NCBI RefSeq assembly: GCF_001939045.1
Contig: NZ_MKIM01000028.1
Span: 1 to 64,000, forward strand
DNA: 64,000 nt
Reading direction: 5' to 3'
Source of the DNA: Rhizobium oryziradicis
Lineage (GTDB): Bacteria > Pseudomonadota > Alphaproteobacteria > Rhizobiales > Rhizobiaceae
In this document: positions 43,667 to 52,433 of the stretch, piece by piece
Layout: each line of letters begins with the position of its first letter
How positions within the stretch are numbered: position 1 is the first letter of the stretch
Position numbers and translations under genes: made by a program
The notes under the pieces: generated by a model
Database searches by the model: none
Told to the model about the DNA's origin: nothing
What the model saw: only the letters and a program-made list of their open reading frames with translations

Positions 43667-44289
43667 GGCTTGCGCGGGCTCTCACTCAGCCGCAAGCTTT
43701 CAATCTGCGCAAACCGCTCGGAAAATTTGCGTTGCGCCTCAATTGCGGGCATGGGCTCCATCGGCAGCATCTCCACGGTCAGGTTGCGGGGCTGGCCAAA
43801 AATCTTGACCGCTTCCGCGCGGGTAAAGCCCGCCAGTTCTGTCGCTTCAAAATAGGCCGCAATCGAATCGGCCTTTTTGATTTGCGCTTTCAGGCGTGTG
43901 GTGGGGTGAGGCGGTAGGCCAAACCGCAGATGAATGGCGGCTTCCAAACGCTTTTCAACCACCTTGTAGCCGCCGCCAACCACCGCTTTGAAGGGGGAAA
44001 TCATATCGCCAATGACATATTCCGGGGCATCATGCAGCAGCGCCATTTGCAAATCGGCAGCACAGAAGCTGGGCGCACAGCGCCGGAAGATCTCTTCCAC
44101 CACCAAAGAGTGCTGCGCCACCGAAAAAGCATGATCGCCCACCGTCTGTCCATTCCAGCGGGCCACACGCGCCAGGCCATGGGCAATATCGGAAAGCTCC
44201 ACATCCAGCGGTGATGGATCGAGCAGATCAAGCCGCCGGCCTGAAAGCATGCGTTGCCAAGCACGCGAAGAAGAAAGCCGCTCAGTCAT
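43663..44289 (-). CDS. HD-domain nucleotidase-like protein (YfbR type)
   Basis: 208 residues. HD metal motif: VGDHAFSVAQHSLVVEEI, ALLHDAPEYVIGDM and KKADSIAAYFEA, the arrangement of YfbR-type 5'-deoxynucleotidases (HD...HDapE...D). Overlaps the ygfZ stop by 4 bases and the phosphatase start by 4 bases. Exact substrate not determined. Confidence 0.88.
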   Translation of the reverse strand: MTERLSSSRAWQRMLSGRRLDLLDPSPLDVELSDIAHGLARVARWNGQTVGDHAFSVAQHSLVVEEIFRRCAPSFCAADLQMALLHDAPEYVIGDMISPFKAVVGGGYKVVEKRLEAAIHLRFGLPPHPTTRLKAQIKKADSIAAYFEATELAGFTRAEAVKIFGQPRNLTVEMLPMEPMPAIEAQRKFSERFAQIESLRLSESPRKP

Positions 44290-45125
44290 TCAACATCTTC
44301 GTGGGTGGTGGGAAATTCAAGGCCAGTCCATGCCGGAAGGCGCACGGTCACCGCCGTGCCATTGAGGGTGATGGGATGGCTGGAGGCCAGCGCATCGCCA
44401 ATCCGGTCAATCCGCACAATTGCAAGCCCATGCTGACCATTGGCGCTGCCAAGCATGCCGACAGGACGATCATTGGCGCGAAGCTCCCCAGCGTTGGGCT
44501 CAAGCACGGTTTCTGCGCTGACGATGGCAACGCGTCGACGAGCCGTCTTGCGATGCTGCATGCGCGAAACGACTTCCTGCCCGACATAGCATCCTTTTTT
44601 GAAGGAGACGCCTGCGTTGAAATCATAGAGCGCATCATGCGGGAAGGCGTCCTGCAAGGCGTAATCCTGCCCTGCTTCCGCAATGCCATTGGCAATGCGA
44701 AGATCGGTATAAAGGCTTGGGGCGTCATTGCCATGGTGGCCGGGTTTGCGCCACACGGTCAGGCCAGCCGCCTTGAAGCGCAGATCCTGAAAGGCCCCTT
44801 CAATTGCGCCACCATCCCAAAAGACGGTGACGCCCTCTTGCGACTCCAAGGTGATAGTCACTGCGGCGCGCAATTTATACATAGTCAACCGTCGTATCAG
44901 CGCCTCTGCCTCGCTGGCAGCAACCTCCAGCATAACATCCGCGCCCTGCGGGTAGACGAGAAATTCAAACAGAATTTTGCCCTGTGGCGTCAGCAAGGCA
45001 GCAACGCCCGCGCAACCGTCAGAAAGGGTCTCAAGATCAGCCGTGATCAGGTTGTTGAGGAAATTGCGACTATCTGGGCCGCGCAATTGAAGAAAAGAAC
45101 GATCAGCGAGAAAAACTGCAGGCAT
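44286..45125 (-). CDS. ygfZ: Folate-binding Fe-S/tRNA-modification factor YgfZ
   Basis: 279 residues, GcvT-like fold. The defining KGCYVGQEVVSRMQHRK motif is present, with FLQLRGPDSRNFLNNLITAD near the start. YgfZ binds tetrahydrofolate and supports Fe-S enzymes such as MiaB. First gene of the three-gene overlap set. Confidence 0.94.
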   Translation of the reverse strand: MPAVFLADRSFLQLRGPDSRNFLNNLITADLETLSDGCAGVAALLTPQGKILFEFLVYPQGADVMLEVAASEAEALIRRLTMYKLRAAVTITLESQEGVTVFWDGGAIEGAFQDLRFKAAGLTVWRKPGHHGNDAPSLYTDLRIANGIAEAGQDYALQDAFPHDALYDFNAGVSFKKGCYVGQEVVSRMQHRKTARRRVAIVSAETVLEPNAGELRANDRPVGMLGSANGQHGLAIVRIDRIGDALASSHPITLNGTAVTVRLPAWTGLEFPTTHEDVE

Positions 45126-45212
45126 GGCACCCGATCCAATATTTCAAATGTGGCATCACCGGCTTGATGCAGCAGGGCAAACAGTGCGGTAAAAACACCG
45201 AGCATCAAACCG

Positions 45213-45255
45213 AAAAAGCGGTGAGATCGGACATGAGCCGATCTCACCGCTCAAT
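45213..45255 (-). terminator. Terminator of the repeat-containing exported protein gene
   Basis: A 14-base perfect stem (AGCGGTGAGATCGG with CCGATCTCACCGCT) around a 7-base loop, followed on the minus strand by TTTTT, 25 bases past the stop at 45279. Confidence 0.88.
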
Positions 45256-45278
45256 CTGCCTGTGCTCAGGCCCAAAAA

Positions 45279-46121
45279 TCAATCGCCAGCCGTGAAGAAT
45301 TTCCATTTTCCATCGGGCGAGATGCCGATGCGAAAGAAATTGTAATTGCCAGCGTCCAGCATGTTCTCGTAGTCGCCTGCGGTAACAATGCGAAGAAGCT
45401 CGACCTTTTCGCGAAGCGTCAGCGTGTTGAGCGGCTTTTCAGCAAAATATGGCCACACATAGGCATCATCCGGGGTGCCCGCATTGACATGGACAAAACC
45501 GGCATTCAACACGTCCATCATAATGGCCAGAACTTCGATGCCATCAGGATCGCCCGACACGCTTTTGATCGTGGCGATGGGATCGCCATTGTCAGAACCC
45601 AAGGCAAGTGCTGTCGGGTCCGCACCTTCGGACAACAAGGCCCGCAATTTTTCAGGCTCACCCGATGATGCTGCCTCCATGAGCTTTTCGCGCATTTTGC
45701 GAACGGCCTCGGGGGCTTTGGTGATGTCATACATCACCTCAATCGCCGCATGCTTGGTGTCCGTGGCGGTGATCTTATTGGTTTCTTTAGGATTGCTCAG
45801 GTTTGGCTGGGCAGTTGAAGGGGTTGCCTCCGGTGCCGCTGGTTGCTTCGCGCCTGGTTCCTTTGCTGTCGGTTCCTTTGCTGTCGGTTCCTTTGCTGTC
45901 GGTTCCTTGGCTGCTGGTTCCTTGGGAGCAGCAGGCGCGGGTGTGGCCGGGGAGGCCGCAGGCTGCTCCGCCACTTTCTCATTGCCTTGCAATTCCGAAA
46001 GCGCCATGCTGGCAGACGGCAAACACAGCACACTCGCGCTGGCCAACAGGCCAGACAAAACCCCAGACATAACCATTGTCCGGACACGCTTCATCCGATC
46101 AGTCCTCAATCCATTCACCAT
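45279..46121 (-). CDS. Exported protein with KEP repeats and ankyrin-like segment
   Basis: About 280 residues. Signal peptide with hydrophobic core VMSGVLSGLLASASVLCLP ending at SMA-L. A Pro/Ala/Lys/Glu-rich linker has four copies of AKEPT (the 15-bp repeat at 45856). The C-terminal folded part carries LMEAASSGEPEKLRALLSEG, an ankyrin-like helix pair, then a region ending KWKFFTAGD. It resembles a Rhizobiales periplasmic protein of unknown role. ATG at 46121 has AGAGG upstream; ATG 46094 is an alternative start. Confidence 0.7.
   Translation of the reverse strand: MVNGLRTDRMKRVRTMVMSGVLSGLLASASVLCLPSASMALSELQGNEKVAEQPAASPATPAPAAPKEPAAKEPTAKEPTAKEPTAKEPGAKQPAAPEATPSTAQPNLSNPKETNKITATDTKHAAIEVMYDITKAPEAVRKMREKLMEAASSGEPEKLRALLSEGADPTALALGSDNGDPIATIKSVSGDPDGIEVLAIMMDVLNAGFVHVNAGTPDDAYVWPYFAEKPLNTLTLREKVELLRIVTAGDYENMLDAGNYNFFRIGISPDGKWKFFTAGD
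45856..45915 (-). repeat. 15-bp tandem repeat (four units)
   Basis: GGTTCCTTTGCTGTC occurs three times perfectly and once with two changes on the plus strand; it encodes Thr-Ala-Lys-Glu-Pro in the exported protein linker. Perfect units suggest recent slippage. Confidence 0.9.
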
Positions 46122-46138
46122 GGTCTTGCCTCTGCAAA

Positions 46139-46402
46139 TCACTGAACAATACGCGCCGGAGAAAACTCGCCAGCCAACATGCGCGCGCGCAGAGACTCAA
46201 GCATGGCTTCGGCACCGTTTTCGCCGTGAATACGAATTGTTTCACGCATGGCAAGCGCAATTGCAGCATCCGCAATAATCTCGGGCTCAATGCCGTCGGC
46301 CATGCCATCGGCCCAAGCCTCGTTCTGATATTCGAGGGCTGCCTGCATCTTTTCATGAACGATCATGTCGTCAATCTCGTTGCGGCGTGGTTCTATAATC
46401 AT
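46139..46402 (-). CDS. Conserved small hypothetical protein
   Basis: 87 residues: MIIEPRRNEIDDMIVHEKMQ, helical, acidic centre (EPEIIADAAIALAM) and an end LRARMLAGEFSPARIVQ. No signal peptide and no domain recognised. ATG at 46402 has CGAGGT 8 bases upstream; a GTG two codons before is an alternative. The stop lies 17 bases before the start of the exported KEP-repeat gene, so they share an operon. Confidence 0.65.
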   Translation of the reverse strand: MIIEPRRNEIDDMIVHEKMQAALEYQNEAWADGMADGIEPEIIADAAIALAMRETIRIHGENGAEAMLESLRARMLAGEFSPARIVQ

Positions 46403-46503
46403 ATTCACCTCGAAGCAGTACTTGAATCAGCTATACGTCGCGCAACTCTATCAGCCTTTTGTCACGGCGACACGGCTCAATGCATTATCCGATGAATTAT
46501 TGG

Positions 46504-46911
46504 TTAATTTCCAAAGCGATTTATCATTTCTTTGATGAGTGTTGCGCCTTCGGCACGATATTCCTGCTCTGTCGCCTGCGCGGCTTTGGTACACGTATCG
46601 TGCAGCGCACCAAATGCTCTATAGCCGCGGTTGTAAGCAGCTGTCAGCTGTTCTTTTCGCGCCGGTTCATTTCCTGCATCAAGGGTTAACAGTTTTTCCA
46701 TGGCGGCGCGCCACTGTGGTTCAGGTTTTTCTGAACAGCGATTGCGCAAATAGGTAATGGTGCCGATGATTTCAGACAGTCGATTGAGCTGCCGGTCATA
46801 GGGTGTTGCGCTCACAGTCGGCTCTTGAGGCTTCTGGGATTGCGCCTGCAGGGACGAGGCCGCCAAAAGCGGACTGACGACAACAAGACCAAGCAGAAAA
46901 AAACGGGTCAT
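46504..46911 (-). CDS. TIGR02301-like exported protein
   Basis: 135 residues. Signal peptide MTRFFLLGLVVVSPLLAASS ends LQA-Q. Mature part: RLSEIIGTITYLRNRC, AAYNRGYRAFGALHDTCTKA and QEYRAEGATLIKEMINRF, the pattern I associate with the Rhizobiales-specific TIGR02301 family (two conserved Cys likely bonded). Function unknown. ATG at 46911 chosen because upstream sequence enters a RIME-like repeat. Confidence 0.75.
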   Translation of the reverse strand: MTRFFLLGLVVVSPLLAASSLQAQSQKPQEPTVSATPYDRQLNRLSEIIGTITYLRNRCSEKPEPQWRAAMEKLLTLDAGNEPARKEQLTAAYNRGYRAFGALHDTCTKAAQATEQEYRAEGATLIKEMINRFGN

Positions 46912-46947
46912 ACATTTCCGCACGCAAGAGACCATCAACATGATAGC

Positions 46948-46993
46948 ATTGGACCGAAAAGCGGGGACCGGTTTTCGGATAAATCCGATGCAC
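46948..46993. repeat. RIME-like palindromic repeat 3
   Basis: GCATTGG...CCGATGC around ACCGAAAAGCGGGGACCGG and TTTTCGGATAAA; same plan as the two copies after rsh, 13 kb away. It sits in the TIGR02301 gene leader and is immediately followed by a perfect hairpin. Confidence 0.8.
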
Positions 46994-47006
46994 AAACAGC
47001 AATCGA

Positions 47007-47041
47007 GAGCATCGTGCCGATTTTTGGCACGATGCTCTCAT
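47007..47041. terminator. Perfect 14-bp hairpin between NUDIX and TIGR02301 genes
   Basis: GAGAGCATCGTGCC pairs with GGCACGATGCTCTC around GATTTTT. It lies 24 bases after the NUDIX stop (minus strand) and may terminate that transcript, or form part of the repeat element beside it; there is no T-run after the stem. Confidence 0.55.
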
Positions 47042-47064
47042 CTGACTTGATTCTTGTGGCTATT

Positions 47065-47490
47065 TTACGCCTCTTCCCCGGACTTCACCAGTCTTTCAAC
47101 GCAATCGATCACGCTCGGTGGTGCGGGAAGCGTTAGAATATCGCGGGGCGTATACCAACCAAGCTCCGCCGCATCGCTTCTCGCTGCGGCAGCCATGGGG
47201 TCGTCTTCCACGTCAACAATAAAAACAGAGAGGCTGAAGTGGTGTTCATCCGGCCCGCCGGGGTCGGGATAGAGCACATACGTGGCGAAAAGACGCGGGT
47301 TGGTGCCGGTGAGCCCGGTTTCCTCGAACAATTCACGCAATGCGGTTTCCTCGGGCGTTTCGCCATCTTCACCGCGCCCGCCCGGAAAGGCAAACAGGCT
47401 TTCAGCCGGGGGCTTGGAGCGTTTGACCAGCAAAAGGCGTCCGTTGTGACGCACGATTGCCGAGGATGCGGGGCGATGCAAGGATGTCAT
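47065..47490 (-). CDS. NUDIX hydrolase
   Basis: 141 residues. A perfect NUDIX box is present: GRGEDGETPEETALRELFEE then TGL (Gx5Ex7REUxEExGU). Substrate likely a nucleoside diphosphate derivative or ADP-ribose; not determinable. ATG at 47490 (MTSLHRPASSAIV) matches the fold start. Divergent from the SRAP gene. Confidence 0.9.
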   Translation of the reverse strand: MTSLHRPASSAIVRHNGRLLLVKRSKPPAESLFAFPGGRGEDGETPEETALRELFEETGLTGTNPRLFATYVLYPDPGGPDEHHFSLSVFIVDVEDDPMAAAARSDAAELGWYTPRDILTLPAPPSVIDCVERLVKSGEEA

Positions 47491-47576
47491 GCGCGTGGTT
47501 CCGGTGGGTGAAAGACGATGGGTCAGATGTTGGCGACACACTTGACGATAGAGCGTTCCGCTGCGAAAACAAGTAG

Positions 47577-48341
47577 ATGTGTGGACGTTTCGCCCTGACC
47601 ACGACCCCTGAAGATGTGATGGACGCTTTTGGCTTGCACGAGCTTGAGGCGTTCCCGCAGAGGTTCAATATTGCACCAACCCAACCGATCCTGATTGTGG
47701 GTGAGGGGGATGCGCCGCAGACTGGCAGCAATCTGCCAAGCCGCCGCGCTTTTCTGGTGCGCTGGGGGTTTATGCCGTCCTGGGTCAAGGACCCGCGGGA
47801 TTTTCCCTTGTTGATCAACGCCCGCTCGGAAACCGCAATCGATAAGGCATCATTTCGCAATGCCATGCGCCATCGCCGCATTCTCATTCCGGCAACCGGC
47901 TTTTATGAATGGTATCGTCCGTCCAAAGAGAGTGGAGAGGCGTCTCAGGCCTACTGGATCAAGCCCAGGCACGGCGGCATTGTTGCCTTTGGTGGGCTGG
48001 TTGAGACCTGGGCGTCTGCCGATGGCTCGGAGGTGGACACAGGGGCCATTCTGACAACCGTTGCCAATGGTGCAATTCGCTCTATTCACGATCGTATGCC
48101 GGTGGTAATCGAGCCCCAAGACTTTTCCCGCTGGCTGGATTGCAAAACCCAGGAGCCTCGCAAGGTCGCAGATCTGATGCGACCCGTGCAGGATGATTTT
48201 TTCGAAGCCGTGCCTGTTTCCAACCTTGTCAACAAAGTTGCAAATGTCGGGCCTGAGATTCAAGTGGCTGTCTCTTCGCCTGCAAAGGCTGACACCAAGA
48301 AACAACCAAAGCCACCGTCGGGGCAGTTGTCTTTGTTTTGA
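47577..48341 (+). CDS. SOS response-associated peptidase (SRAP/HMCES, YedK)
   Basis: 254 residues. Catalytic Cys2 in MCGRFALTTTPEDV, RFNIAPTQPI, RRILIPATGFYEWYRP with the active Glu, and VIEPQDFSRWLD. The family forms a thiazolidine crosslink with abasic sites in single-stranded DNA and protects them at forks. Start GTG/ATG at 47577; Met must be removed to free Cys2, consistent with ATG-TGT. Confidence 0.94.
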   Translation: MCGRFALTTTPEDVMDAFGLHELEAFPQRFNIAPTQPILIVGEGDAPQTGSNLPSRRAFLVRWGFMPSWVKDPRDFPLLINARSETAIDKASFRNAMRHRRILIPATGFYEWYRPSKESGEASQAYWIKPRHGGIVAFGGLVETWASADGSEVDTGAILTTVANGAIRSIHDRMPVVIEPQDFSRWLDCKTQEPRKVADLMRPVQDDFFEAVPVSNLVNKVANVGPEIQVAVSSPAKADTKKQPKPPSGQLSLF

Positions 48342-48346
48342 GCGCG

Positions 48347-48487
48347 TTAAGCCGATTTTTTCTTTGCAGTCTTTTTGGTCATCAAGGCTGCGGCAATAAC
48401 GGCTTTCAGGCCGATCGGGCCGTAATTGTCAGAAAGTTTGATCTGTGCGGCTGTTGGCAGAGCAATACTGTTGGTTTTTGCGGTCAT
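48347..48487 (-). CDS. 46-residue basic small protein
   Basis: Reading the minus strand gives MTAKTNSIALPTAAQIKLSD, then NYGPIGLKAVIAAALMTKK and a Lys-rich end (TAKKKSA). A strong GGAGG 6 bases from the ATG and conserved-looking compact frame support a real gene; no family is recognised. The tail is DNA/RNA-binding-like by charge only. It converges with the SRAP gene. Confidence 0.55.
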   Translation of the reverse strand: MTAKTNSIALPTAAQIKLSDNYGPIGLKAVIAAALMTKKTAKKKSA

Positions 48488-48641
48488 GGTGATGGTGCCT
48501 CCTCAAATGGCAGTCTCTTGTTGGCTGCTCACTCTGAGAAGAACATGACAAATCCATGACCAAGGCAACTTAATTTAAATCAAAGTCTGGCATATTTTGT
48601 GAACGGATCGCAACACATCGCCCGCGTTCCAGACTGCGAGG

Positions 48642-49514
48642 TCACAGGCCGCGATCCATGCCAGATGCATCGTGGTTGTCCGCTTCTTCATTGATGGTCA
48701 ATGTGCCGTATTTCCGCTTCCAGGCGCGTGCGCCAAACGGAAGCGTCAGCAGATACACGATAACCGTGGCAGACAGAACCTCCCACGTATAGCTCATCAA
48801 CAGCGCGACATAGAGCACAACGCCAAGTGTCAGGGGCAGCACCAGATCGCGGCGCACCTTTTTTTCAGACTTGCCAGACCACACGGGCAGGCGGCTGATC
48901 AGCAAATATGCGATCAGCATGGTGTAGCCCGCCGAGGCAAAAGCAAAGCCCGGCGTGGCTTCCACCCCCAGAAAGCTCAAGTAAATCGGCAGCATCACCA
49001 AAAGCGCGCCAGCAGGGGCCGGAACGCCGACAAAATATTCCTTCTGCCATGGTGCTTTGGCCGCACTTTCTTCCATGACATTGAAACGGGCCAGCCTGAG
49101 GCCCGCGGAAATGGCAAACACCAGAGCCGCAATCCAGCCAAAGGAATGGGCTTTGTCCAGAATAAACACATAAAGCACCAGACCAGGTGCTACGCCAAAA
49201 TTGACGATGTCGGCCAGCGAATCCATCTGGGCACCAAATTTGGAGGTGGCCTTCATCAGGCGCGCGACGCGGCCATCAATGCCATCCAGAAAAGCGGCAA
49301 CCAGAACCATGCTGACGGCCAGTTCAAACTTGGCCTCAAAGGCAAGACGAACCCCGGTCAGGCCCGCACAAATGGCCAGAACGGTGATCAGGTTTGGCAC
49401 CATCAGCCGCAGTGGAATCTCGCGCAGGCGTGGGCCGCGGGAGGCATCATTCACCTCTTGCGCGTGCACCTCTTGGGCGTGAAGGTCTTGCGGCTGTTCT
49501 GTGTCATTGCTCAT
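48642..49514 (-). CDS. pssA: CDP-diacylglycerol-serine O-phosphatidyltransferase
   Basis: 290 residues, multi-pass membrane enzyme making phosphatidylserine. CDP-alcohol transferase motif DG(x2)AR(x8)G(x3)D(x3)D is exact: DGRVARLMKATSKFGAQMD then SLAD. ATG at 49514 chosen (MSNDTEQPQDL); longer frames run into psd. psd lies immediately upstream on the same strand (about 90-bp gap), giving the two-step phosphatidylethanolamine pathway in one unit. Confidence 0.95.
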   Translation of the reverse strand: MSNDTEQPQDLHAQEVHAQEVNDASRGPRLREIPLRLMVPNLITVLAICAGLTGVRLAFEAKFELAVSMVLVAAFLDGIDGRVARLMKATSKFGAQMDSLADIVNFGVAPGLVLYVFILDKAHSFGWIAALVFAISAGLRLARFNVMEESAAKAPWQKEYFVGVPAPAGALLVMLPIYLSFLGVEATPGFAFASAGYTMLIAYLLISRLPVWSGKSEKKVRRDLVLPLTLGVVLYVALLMSYTWEVLSATVIVYLLTLPFGARAWKRKYGTLTINEEADNHDASGMDRGL

Positions 49515-49605
49515 GCAAAATTTCTGCTTTTCCCGAAAAGACAAACGAAAATAAGAAAATCCGAAACATGTCCGGTTCAATTTGAACCGGACAGCAACAG
49601 ATGTC

Positions 49606-50304
49606 TTAGCTGCGGCGGCTGATGACCGGGCCCTTGGCGGAGCCATATTCTGCAATCACTGTTTCGCCACCCACGGAACGTTGACCAAGCGAAACACGCG
49701 GCTCGGCACCGGCAGGCAAGAAAACGTCAAGGCGTGAGCCAAAGCGAATGAGACCAAAGCGCTCACCGGGTTCCAGCGCCTGCATAGGCGTGGTCCAGCA
49801 GATAATTCGACGTGCCACCAGACCTGCAATCTGCACCACGCCAATATTGCCGCGCGGGCTTTCAATCACCAGACTGTTGCGCTCATTGTCGATGCTGGCC
49901 TTGTCCAGTTCTGCATTGAGAAACTGACCTTCGCGATAGACCACATGGTTGACCTTGCCACGCACGGGGGCGCGATTGATGTGGCAATCAAACACGTTCA
50001 TGAAGATTGTGATGCGCAGCATCGGCTCGGTTGACAGATTAAGCTCGGACGGTGGCACAACCATTTGGATGGATGAAACGCGGCCATCTGCCGGGCTGAT
50101 GACCAGATCATCATCTTGCGGCGTCACGCGCTCCGGATCCCGGAAGAAATAAGCGCACCAGAGGGTTAAAACCATACCGACCCAAAAGAGTGGCTCCCAG
50201 AGCCAGCCCAGCACCAGCGAGCCTGCAAAAAAGGCGGCAACAAAGGGGTAGCCCTCCTTATGCACAGGAACAATGGTGTTTCTGATGGTATCAAACAAGG
50301 ACAT
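49606..50304 (-). CDS. psd: Phosphatidylserine decarboxylase
   Basis: 232 residues, the usual short alphaproteobacterial (type II/archaeal-like) Psd. N-terminal membrane-associated helices ([22 protein letters not shown]), conserved [18 protein letters not shown], and the self-cleavage site RFGSRLD that yields the pyruvoyl group on Ser. It removes CO2 from PS made by PssA downstream. Confidence 0.95.
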   Translation of the reverse strand: MSLFDTIRNTIVPVHKEGYPFVAAFFAGSLVLGWLWEPLFWVGMVLTLWCAYFFRDPERVTPQDDDLVISPADGRVSSIQMVVPPSELNLSTEPMLRITIFMNVFDCHINRAPVRGKVNHVVYREGQFLNAELDKASIDNERNSLVIESPRGNIGVVQIAGLVARRIICWTTPMQALEPGERFGLIRFGSRLDVFLPAGAEPRVSLGQRSVGGETVIAEYGSAKGPVISRRS

Positions 50305-50386
50305 CGGTGGGACTTCTCCTGAAAAACTAAGCTATGCTGACTACCCCGAAATGGCGCTCGGGGCAATGGCGGTGCCGCTTTTGGTA

Positions 50387-52273
50387 TCAGACTGCGGGAG
50401 GAAGGCGGGTCACAACGCCCAGTTCATCGCTTTCGCGCACCAGGCGCAGCTGTTCTTCAGCCTGAATGGCCTCACGCTGGCGGTTCCACATTGAGGCGTA
50501 AAGACCGTTTTGCTCCAAAAGCTGTGTGTGCGTTCCGCGCTCTGCAATCTCGCCGGCTTTCAGCACAATAATCTCGTCAGCACCAATCACCGTGGACAGG
50601 CGATGGGCAATCACCAATGTGGTTCGGTTTTGCGACACGACATCAAGCGCCGCCTGTATGTCCTGCTCGGTGGTGGTGTCCAGCGCAGACGTTGCCTCAT
50701 CGAGGATGAGAATCGGTGGTGCTTTCAAAACCGTGCGGGCAATGGCAACACGCTGCTTTTCGCCGCCAGACAGTTTCAAACCGCGCTCACCCACCATGGT
50801 TTCATAGCCGTGTGGCAGATCTTTGATCGACCGGCTGATTTGCGCAATATCGGCAGCGGCCTCGATCTGCTCTTGGCTCGCATCGGGCCGACCATAGCGA
50901 ATATTATAGGCAATGGTGTCGTTAAACAGCACCGTATCTTGCGGCACCATGCCGATGGCACTGCGCAAGGATGTTTGCGTGATTGTGCGCACATCCTGCC
51001 CATCAACGCTGATGGAACCACTTTGCACATCGTAAAACCGATAGAGCAGGCGGGAAATGGTCGATTTTCCAGCGCCGGAAGGCCCCACCACCGCCACCGT
51101 TTTGCCAGCCGGCACGGTGAAGGAGACGCCTTTGAGAATAGGGCGGGCGGGATCATAGGCGAAGTGAACATTGTCAAACACAATCGCGCCCTTGTCGATC
51201 GTCAGTGGCACGGCATTGGGCGCATCGCTCACTTCCGGCTTGACCGCGAGAAGGTCAAACATCTGCTCAATATCGGTCAACCCTTGGCGGATTTCACGAT
51301 AAAGCATGCCGATGAAATTCAAGGGCACGGAGAGCTGCAACAAAAGCGCATTGACGAAGACGAAATCACCAATGGTCTGCTCACCGCGCTGCACGGCCAT
51401 GGCCGACATGGCCAGCATCACCGTCATACCGACGCCAAAAATAAGCCCTTGGCCAAAGTTGAGCCAGCCCAGCGAAGTCCAGACCTGAGTTGCGGCTTTT
51501 TCATATTTCGCCATGGAGGCGTCAAAGCGCCGCGCTTCCATCTGCTCGTTGCCAAAATATTTGACCGTCTCGAAGTTCAGCAGCGAATCAATGGCTTTGA
51601 CATTGGCGTCGGTGTCGCTGGTGTTCATGGCGCGGCGAATGCCAATGCGCCAATCGGATGCTTTGACCGTATACCAACAGTAGACAACCACGGTGACAGC
51701 GGTCACGGCGAGATAGGAAAAGCCATAGCCCCACCAGAAAATTCCAGCCGTTAAGGCAAATTCGATCACGGTTGGAATGGAGTTGAGGATGGTGTAGCGG
51801 ACAATGGTTTCAATGCCCTTGGTGCCGCGCTCGATAATGCGCGACAGACCGCCGGTCTTGCGCTCAAGATGAAAGCGCAAAGACAGTTGATGCATATGCA
51901 CGAAGGTTTTATAGGCCAGCCGCCGCACCGCATATTGACCAACACTGGCAAACAACGCGTCGCGCAACTGGTTAAGGCCCCATTGCACGATACGCGCCAG
52001 ATTATAGGCCAGCACCAGCATCACGGCAGAGAGCATGAAGGCTGGCAGCAGCCCGCTTGCATCCATTTTGCCGTTCAAGGCATCGGTCGCCCATTTGAAA
52101 AAATAGGGCACGAACATCAAAACGGCCTTGGCCAGAATAAGAAAAACACTGGCCCACACCACCCGCAATTTCAGATCCATGCGCTCAGCTGGCCACATGT
52201 AAGGCCAGAGATTGCGGATCGTATGCCACGGATTGCCGGAGTCAGGAGAGACCGTCTTGACCTTCTGATGCAT
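50387..52273 (-). CDS. Atm1-type ABC exporter
   Basis: 628 residues, half-transporter. Six membrane segments (about 40-330), then the ATPase: GPSGAGKST (Walker A), LSGGEKQRVAIARTVLKAPP (signature) with LILDEATSALD (Walker B), and a His switch HRLST. Sequence SLRFHLERKTGGLSRIIERG is characteristic of the ABCB7/Atm1 subfamily, which exports glutathione-based sulfur or heavy-metal conjugates. ATG at 52273 (MHQKVK) is preferred over 52303. Confidence 0.93.
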   Translation of the reverse strand: MHQKVKTVSPDSGNPWHTIRNLWPYMWPAERMDLKLRVVWASVFLILAKAVLMFVPYFFKWATDALNGKMDASGLLPAFMLSAVMLVLAYNLARIVQWGLNQLRDALFASVGQYAVRRLAYKTFVHMHQLSLRFHLERKTGGLSRIIERGTKGIETIVRYTILNSIPTVIEFALTAGIFWWGYGFSYLAVTAVTVVVYCWYTVKASDWRIGIRRAMNTSDTDANVKAIDSLLNFETVKYFGNEQMEARRFDASMAKYEKAATQVWTSLGWLNFGQGLIFGVGMTVMLAMSAMAVQRGEQTIGDFVFVNALLLQLSVPLNFIGMLYREIRQGLTDIEQMFDLLAVKPEVSDAPNAVPLTIDKGAIVFDNVHFAYDPARPILKGVSFTVPAGKTVAVVGPSGAGKSTISRLLYRFYDVQSGSISVDGQDVRTITQTSLRSAIGMVPQDTVLFNDTIAYNIRYGRPDASQEQIEAAADIAQISRSIKDLPHGYETMVGERGLKLSGGEKQRVAIARTVLKAPPILILDEATSALDTTTEQDIQAALDVVSQNRTTLVIAHRLSTVIGADEIIVLKAGEIAERGTHTQLLEQNGLYASMWNRQREAIQAEEQLRLVRESDELGVVTRLPPAV

Positions 52274-52336
52274 GCTGCTTGTTCCTGCTGACGCGCCGGG
52301 CATGCGGGACGCTGGCCGGGCCTGCCCCGTGCGGGG

Positions 52337-52369
52337 CGAAAAGAAGAAGCGGCCGTAAAGGCCGCTTCC
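52337..52369 (-). terminator. Rho-independent terminator of the LysM gene
   Basis: Nine-base perfect stem GAAGCGGCC with GGCCGCTTC around GTAAA; on the minus strand it is followed by TTCTTCTTTT. Confidence 0.8.
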
Positions 52370-52433
52370 ATGTAATTTTCGTTATATAAGCAGCAAATGC
52401 CTTGTTTTCAACCTCAGCCTTTGCTCGATCCTG

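Noticed and set aside
50510-51754. 414-codon plus-strand opening inside the ABC exporter
   Set aside because: Antisense to Walker A, signature and Walker B motifs of the exporter.
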